This document shows positions 33,994-43,782 of a stretch of DNA of 64,000 nt, piece by piece. The first letter of the stretch is position 1. Each line of letters begins with the position of its first letter. Both the position numbers and the translations under genes were made by a program. Source of the DNA: Myxacorys almedinensis A (lineage in GTDB: Bacteria; Cyanobacteriota; Cyanobacteriia; Leptolyngbyales; Leptolyngbyaceae); contig NZ_WVIE01000013.1 in the NCBI RefSeq assembly GCF_010091945.1, forward strand, positions 62,001-126,000, written 5' to 3'. The notes under the pieces are model-generated. The model did not search any database and had not been told where the DNA came from. It worked only from the letters and a program-made list of their open reading frames with translations.

Positions 33994-36900
33994 CTAAAAT
34001 CTGGTTTGGTACTCAATCACAGCACGGCTATCTCCGGCAAGATCAGTCGAACCTCGAACAAGCGTTTCATCGTTGATGCGATACACCACCCCATAGCGCA
34101 GTGGTTCGTCGCTTGCAAACACCCGCGACACAGACACCGAAAAATTGCCGCTGATGTCGATGATCCCTTCTGCGGCTAAGCTCAGCGTTGAAGAGCGAGC
34201 CGTGGTGGAATTCACAACCGTTGGGAAAATTCGCAATTCGCTCAGTCCGATCGCTTGCCCAATCTCGGTGATCGTTCCTTGTAATTGATTCGATAGAGCA
34301 GTTCCGGCAATGTTGGCAATGCCAACCGTTGTCCCCGCCTGCCCTATCGTATCCAGCAAACTTCCACCCACAAGCGCCAAAATTTCGGTTCGGCTACGAG
34401 TTGGTGTACTGGTTAACGTTAAGTTTTGGGATAGCTCGCTGGCAGATCCGGTGACTTGCGCCTCAACCCGAATTGTACGCAGGGTTCCGATCGAGGTTGC
34501 CAACTCGTCTGCAAATGGATTGTCGGCAACTTCGCTCGCTCGTCGCAATTGCGGAAGTCGGCTGCCTGTGGTCTCTGGAACCAGTGCCACTAACTGTACA
34601 TTGAGAATGGGATCGAGTCCGCCATTAGGGGTAAATTGTGCGGTTTGTTCAACGCCTCGCTCTAACCGAAACTGCGTTGTAAAGAGGTTGACTTGCCCCC
34701 CAGTGAGCCGCACTGTGCCCTCAGGACGTGGATCTGCAAGGGTGCCGTTTAGGGTGATTGTGCCTTCGGTGTCAAAGCTGATCAAGGGTGGGCTGGTGAC
34801 TCTGACATTGTTTGCTAGAACGAGTTGTAGATTGTCAAACCCAATCGGAGCAAGGTTTCGCGGCTCCCTGGTTGACAACTGAGAGGGGGTTGAGGGGGGC
34901 GCTGTCGCACCCGTAGCTGCGATCGCACCGTCATCGATTTGATTATCGATTTGATTGTTTAAGCTTGACGATGGTGTTGTTGCTGCCGTTGCTGTTGCTG
35001 TGTCATTTGCCTGTGCGCCGATGTTTACCTCTCCATTGCTCAGGCGAATTGTGCCACCGAGGGTGGGACGAAATGCAGTTCCTGCCACCACTACATTTCC
35101 GCCAACATTGCCTTGGTAGAGGTTGTCAACGTTTAGCGTTAGGTTGTTGAGGGCGATCGTAAGCGGATTTGCTGCCGCCGCTTCGGTTGCGCTTGCCGTT
35201 GCCAAAATAGGGAGAATGCCTTGTGCGGAGAGGGGTTGCTGGTTAAACTGTGCTTGTAGTGCTTCAACTGTTAAACGATCGCCGTTAAATTGCGCGATTC
35301 CTGTGACGTTTGTGAGCGGTTGAGGGAGAGCTTTAGAGCGCACCGTAGCATTCTGAAGGGCAACGGTTCCTTGAATCATTGGCTGGCTTAGAGTTCCGGC
35401 AATGCCGATGTTTAGCTGCCCCTGACCATTGACCCACGTAACTTGGTCTGTAAACAAATTCAGCAAGGCAAATCCACTGTCTTTAAGGTTGGCTTGGAGT
35501 TGAATCTGGTCGCTCGTTGGCTGAACGGATGCAAACGGCAGCGCGATCGGAATATTTCCAACCACGCTCAAGGGTTCTGTTTCGGTTAAGAAAATATCGC
35601 TATTAAACCGTAACCGGGCATTGGCATACTGAAAATTGAGATCTGCTTGCTGAATCGGTTGATCATTAACTCGACCCTTGACAATGTTTAAAACACCATT
35701 AGCACTAGGATTGTCTAAACTTCCTGACAGCGTTGTGACCGTGTTTAACCGACCTGCTACTGTAACGGGTAACTGCTGGAGAAACGGCTGGGCTAATTCT
35801 AGAGGCAAGTTGCTAACGCGCAGTTGCCCGTCTAGGGTTTCGCCCACTTCACCGCTAAATGCGATCGCGCTGTCGTTGAGGGTGAGTTGAGCCGGAGAAA
35901 CGCTGAGCACTCCATCAGCAAAATTGCCTTGAGCCACTAAATTGTTGATGGCGTACTCCCCCCAATTGATCTCTGAGCCGCGCACATTAAAGCCAAACGC
36001 CAGCCCTTGTTGCAGCGATCCGGTGATGTTGACTGCGCCACTTAGGTTGCCTTGCAACTCTGCCAGGGTCGGCAGTGTGGCAGGTTGAGGTTGGCTCGGC
36101 TGTTGGGCAAGCTGCCGCCGGACTTGGGCTAGTTTTTGCAGGCGCACCTCGATCGGCGTATTGGCTAATTGAATCTGTTCAAGGGGAGTCAGATCGGTGG
36201 CTTGCCCTAGGGTGGGGGCTTGCAATCCGGTTGCTAAATCGCTCAACTCAGAGATGCTGAGCGTTTGCAGCAGATCTTGAATATTTTCTTGGTTGAAACT
36301 AATTTGAAATTGAACGGGTTGATTGCCCGTGGTCTGGAAATTGCCGTTGAGGGCGATCGCGCTTTCCCCTCGCCGTAGCTCTCCGCCTGAGAGCCGCGCT
36401 ACTCCGTCTATAAAACTAAACTGCCCTCGAAACTCGTCTCCAGCAATTCTGCCAAATCGGGGGGCTGCGATCGCAACATCTCCCCGCGCCTCCAAGGTGT
36501 TGGTATTTAGCGCCACATTGCCTGAAAGATTGCCTGAAATAGCGGCTAAAGTGGCTCCGGTTTGAGGGGCTAGCTGACGCAACAACGCCACCGGAACGCT
36601 CTGCAATTCAGCAAGGAGGGTTTCGCCTGCCGATCTACCCCGTGCGATCGCTTGATCCCGTCTTACAAAAAAGGAGAGGGGACGATTATTAGAATCAAGC
36701 GTTGCTAAAATTTGATCCGGTGTGCCAGTGATGCGTTGACCTGTGAGATTTAATTCTGTGCGCTGTTGCGATCGATACGCTACAGTTCCTGCAAGGATCG
36801 GATCAAACGCTACACCATTGACGCTAAAATTACGCAGGCTCAGATTTCCGACTGCATTGGGCGCATTTGGCGTGCCCGTCACCCGTCCATTGAAATCAGC

Positions 36901-38880
36901 TTGACCCACGACAGCAACGCCATCAGGCAAGGTAGCAGCTACCGTCTGAATATCCACCCTGCTTGCCTGAACGGCTAGATCAAATCCACTAATTTGGGGT
37001 GTGCCCTGCGTTTGCACACCGACGCTTCCTCGTGCTACCAAGCCCGGTGCCGTGGCTTCTTGAACCTGGATCTGCTGACCATCCCACCGAAATTGAGCAG
37101 TCAATGGATCGGCAACGATCGCTACGCCTTCTGAAAAGCGCACTTGCCCTGCGGCTCGAACGCCAGCTAGGGTCAGAGCCTCAGTGGTGCCTGATAGCTG
37201 CACATTGCCGCTCAACTGCCCCCGCAGATCTTGAGCAAACTGATTGAGCGCCACCCCTGCCACCGTGGCTGAGGCTTGAAACTGTCCGTTGAGCAATTGA
37301 CCGGTTGCTGCCACCGTCCCGCCTGCAACTTGAAACGTTGAATTTTGCAACTGCACTTGCTGACCGGCAATCACCAGTTCGCCGCGACCAGGATAGGTTG
37401 CTTGTGGCGCTTGAAACTGCACGACCGTTCGCAAATTGCTAGGCGATCCGGAAACTGTTGCGATCGCGTCTACAGTGCCAATTTTAAGGGCTGAATTGCT
37501 GGCATAACGGGATGCGATCGCATCTCCGGGCACAGCATTTGCTTGGGCGCTAAAAGCAATCTGAGGCTGCTGGGCTAATACAACCCGTCCGTTGCCAGTG
37601 ATGAGTCCGCCAGCTTGGGGAACGGCTCGAACGTTAGAAAACGCAATACTTGGGGTGCCTGCGGTTTGCAACTGAAAGCCACCGCTAATTGATTGAAAAT
37701 CAACCCGATCAATCTGAGCGGGGCGAATGCTGCGAACCCTGCCGTTTAAAACCGGTTTTTGGAGGTCTCCCTGTAGATCTAAATCGGCTTGAAACGTTCC
37801 CTCAAGGGGAACAGGTGAGCTTAATTCAAGCGTGTTGAGGATGTCTTGAGCGGTAGCCGATGGCACGTTGGCGGCTACATCAAACCCTGCCTGCGTATCG
37901 ATCGTTCCCTCGGCGGTCGCAAAGACACGACCAAAGCGCGATCGCATCTTGTTTAGCCGAATGGTTGTGTCTGCAAAGGTAAGTTGTCCCGTTGTGTTAG
38001 CAAACTGTTGCGGCACATTTTCGACCTGTGCGGTTACATCGTCTAGTGTTGCTGTTCCTGAAAGGTTTACTGGCTGGTTTGGGCGAAATTGCGCTTTCAA
38101 TTCGCCATCAACGCGCCCCCCTTGAAAGGCAACGGCGGGTATCTTCACAAGACGAGAAACGTTGGTAGCAAGCACGCTCTGGGTTTGCACGCTCAGATCG
38201 GTTTCCCCGGTCTTGGGGCGCGTTTCTCCGGCTAAATCGACCCTGCCACCGCTTGTCACTTCAGCGTTGACATCATATTGAAAGCGCTGATTTTGATCAA
38301 ACAACCGGACAACCCCATCTACCTGTTTAAACGCGATCGCAGCGTTGGGGATTTGCGGATCGGGAAAGGGCTGCAACACGAGGTCACCCTGACGAACCCG
38401 AATTGACCGTAGCTCAGTTCTGATCGGACCTGATTCTTCTTGCGGCTTGATGGTGGTCGCGATCCAGTTTCCGTCTTTGGTTTGGTCGATGTAGGCAACA
38501 GGCTGCACCAGGGTCACATCTAGTTGCAGCGTTCGATCGAACAACAATCGCAACGGTGAAAAGGCTGTGTCAACGGCTTGAATAGTCGCGCGATCGCGGT
38601 CGGTGGGTGTGGCAGGCAGAGACGATGCACCAAACCGAATTCCGGTCAATGAAACGCGCTCAATCTGCCCCAGTTGTATGGGTCGTCCTAACAGTTCTTT
38701 TAGATTCTGCTCAATCAGAGGGGCTAACGCTTGATGAACCCAGAGCCACGCCCACCAAATGCCGCCTGCTAGGGAAAGCAGCAAAACGGTGCTGAGCGCG
38801 ATCGCGGTTCTACTAGTTAGCAAGCGTAATAAATAGCGATAAAACGCGGGGGGTTGCTCAGGGTTAGGAGATTGAGTCAT
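33994..38880 (-). CDS. tamB: TamB-type translocation/assembly module protein (DUF490)
   Basis: 1628 aa. An N-terminal membrane anchor (TAIALSTVLLLSLAGGIWWA) is followed by about 1,500 residues of repeating beta segments with the AsmA/TamB style (ATAEGTIDTQAGFDVAANVP, LSGTATLDDVTAQVENV) forming a long hydrophobic groove. The C-terminal DUF490 domain shows GEVNIGAQA, GTVRLTGGQVNLFTTQFRLE, GLDPILNVQLVA, TRSEILALVGGSLLD and ends VEYQTRF in the family way. TamB spans the periplasm and helps lipid transport or outer-membrane protein assembly; cyanobacterial and plastid (Tic236) homologues exist. No Omp85 gene is adjacent here. Confidence 0.93.
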   Translation of the reverse strand: MTQSPNPEQPPAFYRYLLRLLTSRTAIALSTVLLLSLAGGIWWAWLWVHQALAPLIEQNLKELLGRPIQLGQIERVSLTGIRFGASSLPATPTDRDRATIQAVDTAFSPLRLLFDRTLQLDVTLVQPVAYIDQTKDGNWIATTIKPQEESGPIRTELRSIRVRQGDLVLQPFPDPQIPNAAIAFKQVDGVVRLFDQNQRFQYDVNAEVTSGGRVDLAGETRPKTGETDLSVQTQSVLATNVSRLVKIPAVAFQGGRVDGELKAQFRPNQPVNLSGTATLDDVTAQVENVPQQFANTTGQLTFADTTIRLNKMRSRFGRVFATAEGTIDTQAGFDVAANVPSATAQDILNTLELSSPVPLEGTFQADLDLQGDLQKPVLNGRVRSIRPAQIDRVDFQSISGGFQLQTAGTPSIAFSNVRAVPQAGGLITGNGRVVLAQQPQIAFSAQANAVPGDAIASRYASNSALKIGTVDAIATVSGSPSNLRTVVQFQAPQATYPGRGELVIAGQQVQLQNSTFQVAGGTVAATGQLLNGQFQASATVAGVALNQFAQDLRGQLSGNVQLSGTTEALTLAGVRAAGQVRFSEGVAIVADPLTAQFRWDGQQIQVQEATAPGLVARGSVGVQTQGTPQISGFDLAVQASRVDIQTVAATLPDGVAVVGQADFNGRVTGTPNAPNAVGNLSLRNFSVNGVAFDPILAGTVAYRSQQRTELNLTGQRITGTPDQILATLDSNNRPLSFFVRRDQAIARGRSAGETLLAELQSVPVALLRQLAPQTGATLAAISGNLSGNVALNTNTLEARGDVAIAAPRFGRIAGDEFRGQFSFIDGVARLSGGELRRGESAIALNGNFQTTGNQPVQFQISFNQENIQDLLQTLSISELSDLATGLQAPTLGQATDLTPLEQIQLANTPIEVRLQKLAQVRRQLAQQPSQPQPATLPTLAELQGNLSGAVNITGSLQQGLAFGFNVRGSEINWGEYAINNLVAQGNFADGVLSVSPAQLTLNDSAIAFSGEVGETLDGQLRVSNLPLELAQPFLQQLPVTVAGRLNTVTTLSGSLDNPSANGVLNIVKGRVNDQPIQQADLNFQYANARLRFNSDIFLTETEPLSVVGNIPIALPFASVQPTSDQIQLQANLKDSGFALLNLFTDQVTWVNGQGQLNIGIAGTLSQPMIQGTVALQNATVRSKALPQPLTNVTGIAQFNGDRLTVEALQAQFNQQPLSAQGILPILATASATEAAAANPLTIALNNLTLNVDNLYQGNVGGNVVVAGTAFRPTLGGTIRLSNGEVNIGAQANDTATATAATTPSSSLNNQIDNQIDDGAIAATGATAPPSTPSQLSTREPRNLAPIGFDNLQLVLANNVRVTSPPLISFDTEGTITLNGTLADPRPEGTVRLTGGQVNLFTTQFRLERGVEQTAQFTPNGGLDPILNVQLVALVPETTGSRLPQLRRASEVADNPFADELATSIGTLRTIRVEAQVTGSASELSQNLTLTSTPTRSRTEILALVGGSLLDTIGQAGTTVGIANIAGTALSNQLQGTITEIGQAIGLSELRIFPTVVNSTTARSSTLSLAAEGIIDISGNFSVSVSRVFASDEPLRYGVVYRINDETLVRGSTDLAGDSRAVIEYQTRF

Positions 38881-39072
38881 CGTTTAAAAGCTGCCTCTAT
38901 CATTAGGCAGGCTTGACTAACGGTCGCACAGTAGCAGTACAGCCTATCATTTATCGTCTACCTATAGATAGCTTTTTAGGCTACTAAACTACAACTGAAC
39001 TGCGATTAAAAGGTGATGCGATCGCTATTTAACCACTCAAAATATTACTCTGGCTAAAAACTTTGCAGAGCA

Positions 39073-39468
39073 TTACTGGAGGTCTTCTTCGTGGTGTTCT
39101 GGTGCTGTTTTTAATGCTTCTGAATAATTAGCGTCCACGATAATCTTTTTTTCCAAATCGGCTGTTTCAGGCACACTCACTTTCATCTTCAGTTCTGCCA
39201 AGCCTGCAATGTTAACACTCACTTCAAGCTGTACGTTTTGAGTCGGAATTTCTCGCTCTCTCACTCGTTGACCTGCTATTTCCACTACATTAAGAGCTTG
39301 ATCAACCGCCGCCAAAATTGCCTCTTCAGTGAGGTCAAAGGCTTTGTCTTTTGTTGATTGTGCAAGCTTTTCAACCGCTTTCTTGCCGCCATTTCGAGCC
39401 GACGCAAACAGGGTTTTCAGAGCTAGCATTTTGACTGTTTTTACTCCTAATGCTTGTAGTTGATTCAT
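39073..39468 (-). CDS. Small soluble protein of unknown function
   Basis: 131 aa from ATG 39468 (a TTG lies at 39474). Lys/Ala-rich helices at the N-terminus (FASARNGGKKAVEKLAQSTK) and a beta-like segment (VQLEVSVNIAGLAELKMKVS), with an acidic tail. No membrane segment, no family recognised. Downstream of tamB's promoter on the same strand as two more small genes. Confidence 0.6.
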   Translation of the reverse strand: MNQLQALGVKTVKMLALKTLFASARNGGKKAVEKLAQSTKDKAFDLTEEAILAAVDQALNVVEIAGQRVREREIPTQNVQLEVSVNIAGLAELKMKVSVPETADLEKKIIVDANYSEALKTAPEHHEEDLQ

Positions 39469-39621
39469 AAACAATAAGCCTGTTTGATCAAGCGCAGAAA
39501 TTGTCGTTAGCTATTTAATCGCTGAGTTCTATACTATTAGGCAATCAGTGCAATTATCTTTCAATAAAAACCTTCAACAGGTAAAGTGCTGTAGTGATTT
39601 GGTTTATAGAAACAAGTTAAT

Positions 39622-39882
39622 TTATGAGCGCGATCGCGGTGGCTCAGAAGAATAAGAATCTGATAGTCTTGCTTGTTTAGAGGGCTCATTGACCAAGACA
39701 GCGCGAGCAGTGGCTAGTGAGGCTGCTCCTAAACCCACAAAAACCCACCGAAAGGCATCTGTCTTAGGGATGCCTATGAAAATGAACACGGCACCAACAA
39801 GCCCAAACCCATGCGATAGGCTTCGTCGTTGGCGTTGTTCAGGACTCCAAATGTCTGGTTGTTGTGGGGGTAAAGTTGTCAT
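39622..39882 (-). CDS. Small two-helix membrane protein
   Basis: 86 aa with hydrophobic segments FGLVGAVFIFIGIPKT and WVFVGLGAASLATARAVL, basic arginine-rich N-terminal part and Ser-rich tail. No Shine-Dalgarno is visible, so the start is uncertain. Family not recognised. Confidence 0.5.
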   Translation of the reverse strand: MTTLPPQQPDIWSPEQRQRRSLSHGFGLVGAVFIFIGIPKTDAFRWVFVGLGAASLATARAVLVNEPSKQARLSDSYSSEPPRSRS

Positions 39883-40020
39883 TACGTTGATGGCTTTTTA
39901 TTAGATATTTTTTAACAAACGGTATCCTTTCTTTAGCCCAAACGCTGAGTTGTAGAATCTGGCAAAGCCGATCTCGCTGATGTGACTTTGCCATTTCCTT
40001 CTGAGTGTTTGTGCTGTTGT

Positions 40021-40662
40021 CTATTGATGGTGTAACCAGTTAAAAGTTCCAATCGACGCAATCACCCCCGTGAAGTGGGCAGCAATTCCAACCATATTTG
40101 CCATTGCAACAAATACATCTAGCGATCGAATGATGCGAGTGGGGTCATAAATAGTGACGCCTTGAGCTTGAGCAATTGTTTTTGAAAGTAAAACGCCTAG
40201 CGTTGTGCTACCGCCTAAAATGGTGAACAGCATTCCAACAAATCCGACAATTATGCCTAAGCGCAGCACTTTCATGACTTCGCTTTTGCCCGGATGAACG
40301 GCAGAGTTTTGGTTTCTGAGTCGCCGCGAAAAACGAGTTTGTTTAAATGCTAGGTATGCACTAAATAAAAGTGCCAAAATGCCGCACACTGCCCAAAAAA
40401 TCCCAACTCCAATTCCTGGGGTTGTCGCATCTGTAAAGTTGTACGCCGCTCCTGGAACTGCACCTGCCACTCCGCCTGGGGTTGTCATCACAGCTTGATT
40501 GAAATTCCGCCCTGCGATCGCAAAACTCAGCATGACGCCTGCCACAACGGCTAACCCCAGTTGCACCCAAACACCTGACCACCCTACCCATCGTAGAATC
40601 GATCCAACTCGGTCGAGTTTTGCCGTTAATGAATCGCTTTCTTCTCTGATAGTTGTTTGCAT
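40021..40662 (-). CDS. DUF3611-family membrane protein
   Basis: 213 aa with four hydrophobic segments (VWVQLGLAVVAGVMLSFAIA, GVGIFWAVCGILALLFSAYL, IIVGFVGMLFTILGGSTTLG, FVAMANMVGIAAHFTGVIAS). The order and the motifs GWSGVWVQLGL and NWLHHQ end match DUF3611, found in cyanobacteria and chloroplasts. Function unknown. Confidence 0.85.
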   Translation of the reverse strand: MQTTIREESDSLTAKLDRVGSILRWVGWSGVWVQLGLAVVAGVMLSFAIAGRNFNQAVMTTPGGVAGAVPGAAYNFTDATTPGIGVGIFWAVCGILALLFSAYLAFKQTRFSRRLRNQNSAVHPGKSEVMKVLRLGIIVGFVGMLFTILGGSTTLGVLLSKTIAQAQGVTIYDPTRIIRSLDVFVAMANMVGIAAHFTGVIASIGTFNWLHHQ

Positions 40663-41083
40663 AGCTGTTTCCTAAAAATCTTGGTTTGCAAAGCATTGCA
40701 TAGGTTGCTACACCCTTGCAGGCATACTATGCACCGTGCTAGAGCCTAGCAAAACTAAAGCTGCTTTGTAACCCAAACTGTAATAGCCAGCCAAACTAAG
40801 TTCATCTAGCAAAAGCAGTAATCTAGGTTTCGCTATTCCAAGTTACGGCGATAGAAATTTCTACAAGTTGCTTACTCAGCCTGCTCTGCAATCTTCTTTT
40901 CAAGCGGCTACGGAGTCCAGCTTACAGACGGTTTTGGCTCTCATTCGAGACAAACTGTTCTGACTCTCATTCAAGGCGCTATTCTATAGGGTGTTCTTTC
41001 GGCTCTCTAGATTGTCCGTTCTATCTGAGTTCGTTTTGTCTGAGATAGTTGAAAAGCTTGTAGGTGATTGAATAGGTAAAGCA
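40663..41083. other. Divergent spacer between the DUF3611 gene and the antiporter
   Basis: About 420 bases with promoters for both genes. A TGCAAAGCATTGCA palindrome lies near 40687-40700. No gene seen. Confidence 0.4.
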
Positions 41084-42616
41084 GTGATTGAACAAAATTT
41101 GCAGCAGTTTCTTCTTGTTCTTTGCGTTTCTCTTGGCGTTGCAACTTTACCGGAAATCTTTAGCTGGTTCCGTCGAATTCCTTACACCCTCTTGCTAGTT
41201 TTGGCGGGTCTGGTTTTGGCGGTGGTCGATGTTCGCTTGGTTGAACTGTCTCCTCAACTGATTCTGTCGATCTTTCTGCCTCCCTTGCTGTTCGAGGCTG
41301 CCTGGAATCTCAAATGGTCAGAGCTAAAGCGAGATCTTGTCCCGGTTTCTCTTGCGGCGGTGCTGGGGGTGCTTATCTCGATCGCAGGTATTGCCTTTGG
41401 GCTAAATCAACTGTTGGGGCTTCCCCTTGCAACTGCCCTGTTGATTGGCGCAAGTCTATCTGCCACTGATCCGGTTTCTGTGACGGCTCTGTTTCGCGAA
41501 CTTGGGGTTGATCGACGGCTGACAACGCTGATGGAAGGAGAAAGCCTGTTTAATGATGGGATGGCAGTCGTTGCTTTTAGCTTTTTAGTCGCTTTGAGTG
41601 TGGGTAATGAAGCCTTTGATCTTCAATCCATTATGCTAGAACTTGTGCAAGTTGTTGGCATTGGATTAACGATCGGCAGCCTGATTGGGTTTGGCATTTC
41701 TTATCTCACTCAACGCTTTGATTTGCCTCTGGTCGAGCAGTCATTAACTTTGGTATCTGCCTACGGTACGTATCTCATTGTTGAAGAACTTGGCGGATCG
41801 GGTGTCATTGGGGTTGTTATTGTTGGGTTGATTCTCGGAAATTTTGGCTCTCGAATTGGCATGAATCCTCGGACTCGCATTATTGTGAGTGAGTTTTGGG
41901 AGTTTGTATCCTTTTTTGTTAACTCGATCGTATTTTTACTCATCGGCGATCAAATTCGGTTTGCTACGTTGGGCGATAACTTACCTATTATTACAGTCAC
42001 TATTTTAGCCATGTTGTTAACCCGTGCGATCGCGGTTTACGGCTTAGGATTTTTGAGCAATCGGATGGTGCAATCTGACATTTCGTTGCCCGCGCAAACT
42101 GTGCTGTGGTGGGGCGGTTTACGGGGTTCGGTGTCGATCGCTCTAGCGCTAAGCGTCCCGATTCTTTTACCTCAGCGCCAGGATATTACTGCCACGGTGT
42201 TTGGCGTTGTCTTGTTTACGCTGCTTGTTCAAGGGCTGACTACACAGTCTTTGCTAAAGCATTTAAATTTGCTTGGAACTCAGCCCCAGCGTCAGCAGTA
42301 TTTAGAATTAATTGCCCGTCAGACCGCCCTAAGTCGTGTTTTAACTCATCTGTCTCAGGTAGATCGGCGACCGGGCATTGAGCCGGAGTTTTACCGCTAT
42401 CAAGAAACATTGGTTAAAGGAGAACTTAGCCACCTGCAAGCTGAGATTGACAAGCTTCAAGATGAGTATCCTAACTTGATCAATTTTGCAACAGAGCAAC
42501 TCAAACTAGAACTCCGAGCCATCGAAGCGGAAACCTATGCTGAGTTGGTAGAATCAGGTCGGCTCAACCGAGAACTTTCTCCATTCTTAGAAGCTGATTT
42601 TGAAGCAGAGGCTTAA
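41084..42616 (+). CDS. CPA1-type Na+/H+ antiporter (NhaP-like)
   Basis: 510 aa from GTG with AGG 7 bases upstream. Twelve or so membrane helices; the family motifs IFLPPLLFEAAWNLKWSEL, ASLSATDPVSVTALFRELGV and LMEGESLFNDGMAVVAFSF hold the transport Asp residues. A cytosolic helical tail of about 110 residues follows (FYRYQETLVKGELSHLQAEI). It exchanges Na+ or K+ for H+ at the plasma or thylakoid membrane for salt and pH balance. Confidence 0.92.
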   Translation: MIEQNLQQFLLVLCVSLGVATLPEIFSWFRRIPYTLLLVLAGLVLAVVDVRLVELSPQLILSIFLPPLLFEAAWNLKWSELKRDLVPVSLAAVLGVLISIAGIAFGLNQLLGLPLATALLIGASLSATDPVSVTALFRELGVDRRLTTLMEGESLFNDGMAVVAFSFLVALSVGNEAFDLQSIMLELVQVVGIGLTIGSLIGFGISYLTQRFDLPLVEQSLTLVSAYGTYLIVEELGGSGVIGVVIVGLILGNFGSRIGMNPRTRIIVSEFWEFVSFFVNSIVFLLIGDQIRFATLGDNLPIITVTILAMLLTRAIAVYGLGFLSNRMVQSDISLPAQTVLWWGGLRGSVSIALALSVPILLPQRQDITATVFGVVLFTLLVQGLTTQSLLKHLNLLGTQPQRQQYLELIARQTALSRVLTHLSQVDRRPGIEPEFYRYQETLVKGELSHLQAEIDKLQDEYPNLINFATEQLKLELRAIEAETYAELVESGRLNRELSPFLEADFEAEA

Positions 42617-43210
42617 GGTTCGATTGATAGGAAACACGAGATGAGAGGATTGAGACCCCTAAATTGCTCCCTACCAGAAAAAATTCCTATGTTACTGACC
42701 CAGTGTAAGCCTCTTATGAGCACTGCTAGAGCGTGAAAACATCTGACTTATTAACAAAGGTAACAGCTTGTTTTCGATTGTAAAGTTTTTGCGGCTTTGC
42801 AAAAATAGCGCCCGAAACACTTTGCCTTCCTCGGTTTAAGGCGTATAGTATAAATAAGAGATTGTAATGTAGTTTGTGTAAACGGCATCGTTCATTTCTG
42901 CGATCGCTGCCGTTTTACCATTTAAGCGTTGTTAGATCGAGTCGCTAAATACAGTTAGGATTTGCTTTCGACTGATGTAAGCCTTGTGGCAAGGGTTGCA
43001 TTGCTTTAGAGGTTGATTTGGCTACGTATTTAGTGCGGTTTTAGCTACGCTGGATTCTCTTTAGTGCAGCGTTATCGTGTCGCCTTATAAGGCGCAGTTT
43101 CCTAAGCTCAGTTTGGGTTCAGGTTGGTGTTAGCGGCTCTTCCGTTGCTGTAGGAGTCTGGCTTTTGCATTTCATCTCTTAGCGCTCATCTTCACAACCT
43201 ATTCCCTCCT
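42617..43210. other. Long leader-like spacer with a promoter and hairpin
   Basis: About 590 bases. A sigma-70-like promoter at 42822-42849 is followed 30 bases later by AAACGGCA (42880-42887) pairing with TGCCGTTT (42908-42915). Transcripts from here would reach the micro-ORFs at 43211-43425 and perhaps the gene at 43783. Confidence 0.45.
42822..42849 (+). promoter_or_regulatory. Candidate promoter
   Basis: TTGCCT (-35), 16-base spacer, TATAGT (-10), overlapping TATAAATAAG. Upstream of the micro-ORF region. Confidence 0.45.
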
Positions 43211-43318
43211 ATGACTGACTTTGATCTTGTGCCAACCATGTTAATGGCATCTGTGTTTTACTTAGCCACAATTCATGTACTGCTAAAGTTGGTTCACCGA
43301 CCGAGCAAGTCTGAATAA
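43211..43318 (+). CDS. 35-aa single-span membrane micro-protein
   Basis: ATG at 43211 opens MTDFDLVPTMLMASVFYLAT then IHVLLKLVHRPSKSE. One hydrophobic helix followed by a basic tail, the composition of small photosynthetic or respiratory subunits, though I cannot match it to a known one. No clear Shine-Dalgarno. Its stop overlaps the next ATG (TAATG). Confidence 0.45.
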   Translation: MTDFDLVPTMLMASVFYLATIHVLLKLVHRPSKSE

Positions 43319-43425
43319 TGCCTAAATCTGCTTTACGAAGAAAGCAAAAAGCTCAATCTAAAGACTACAAATCTAAAGACTACAAATCTAAAGACTACAA
43401 ATATTGCACATTTTGGCAGTGCTAA
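43318..43425 (+). CDS. 35-aa basic micro-protein with SKDYK repeats
   Basis: The ATG overlaps the preceding stop by one base (TAATG), the arrangement for translational coupling. The peptide is MPKSALRRKQKAQ, then three SKDYK units, then YCTFWQC. The repeat is encoded by the 15-bp tandem array at 43356-43400. Could be a genuine coupled small protein or a chance frame over a minisatellite. Confidence 0.35.
   Translation: MPKSALRRKQKAQSKDYKSKDYKSKDYKYCTFWQC
43356..43400 (+). repeat. 15-bp tandem repeat, three exact copies
   Basis: ATCTAAAGACTACAA repeated at 43356, 43371 and 43386; the unit length keeps the micro-ORF in frame. Confidence 0.95.
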
Positions 43426-43782
43426 ATTTGAGCATGAATCTTGAGTTCGCCCTCGCTCAAGCCCTTTCCTAAAGCCGAGGAAAACAAGCGATTTAACTTC
43501 CTTCGCTTAGGGCAGAAGGGTTGGGGAGAAGGGCGGTTCATCGTTAAATTTAGTATCAAATTCAGCAACGGGCGCATTTTTAATTCGTACTTTTTAAGCA
43601 AAGAAGTATAAGATTTGCATGGCAAATTGTGGGTTATTTTGTGTTAGCTACTCCATTTTATCTACCCTATCAAGATGACCCTAAAGAAGTAGTAAAACCT
43701 CTCGATCGGATGATCGCATTTAGGACGTGATCCGGCTTACGATCGATAGTGCTAATGATTTAATCTGCAATTTAGCAAAAAA
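43426..43782. other. Spacer upstream of the 204-aa gene
   Basis: About 360 bases; nothing recognised. Confidence 0.4.

Noticed and set aside
34310-34882. 190-codon open frame antisense to tamB
   Set aside because: Shadow of the tamB frame; no recognisable motif or ribosome site.
43356-43400. CRISPR-like array
   Set aside because: Units are directly adjacent 15-mers without spacers, so it is a minisatellite.
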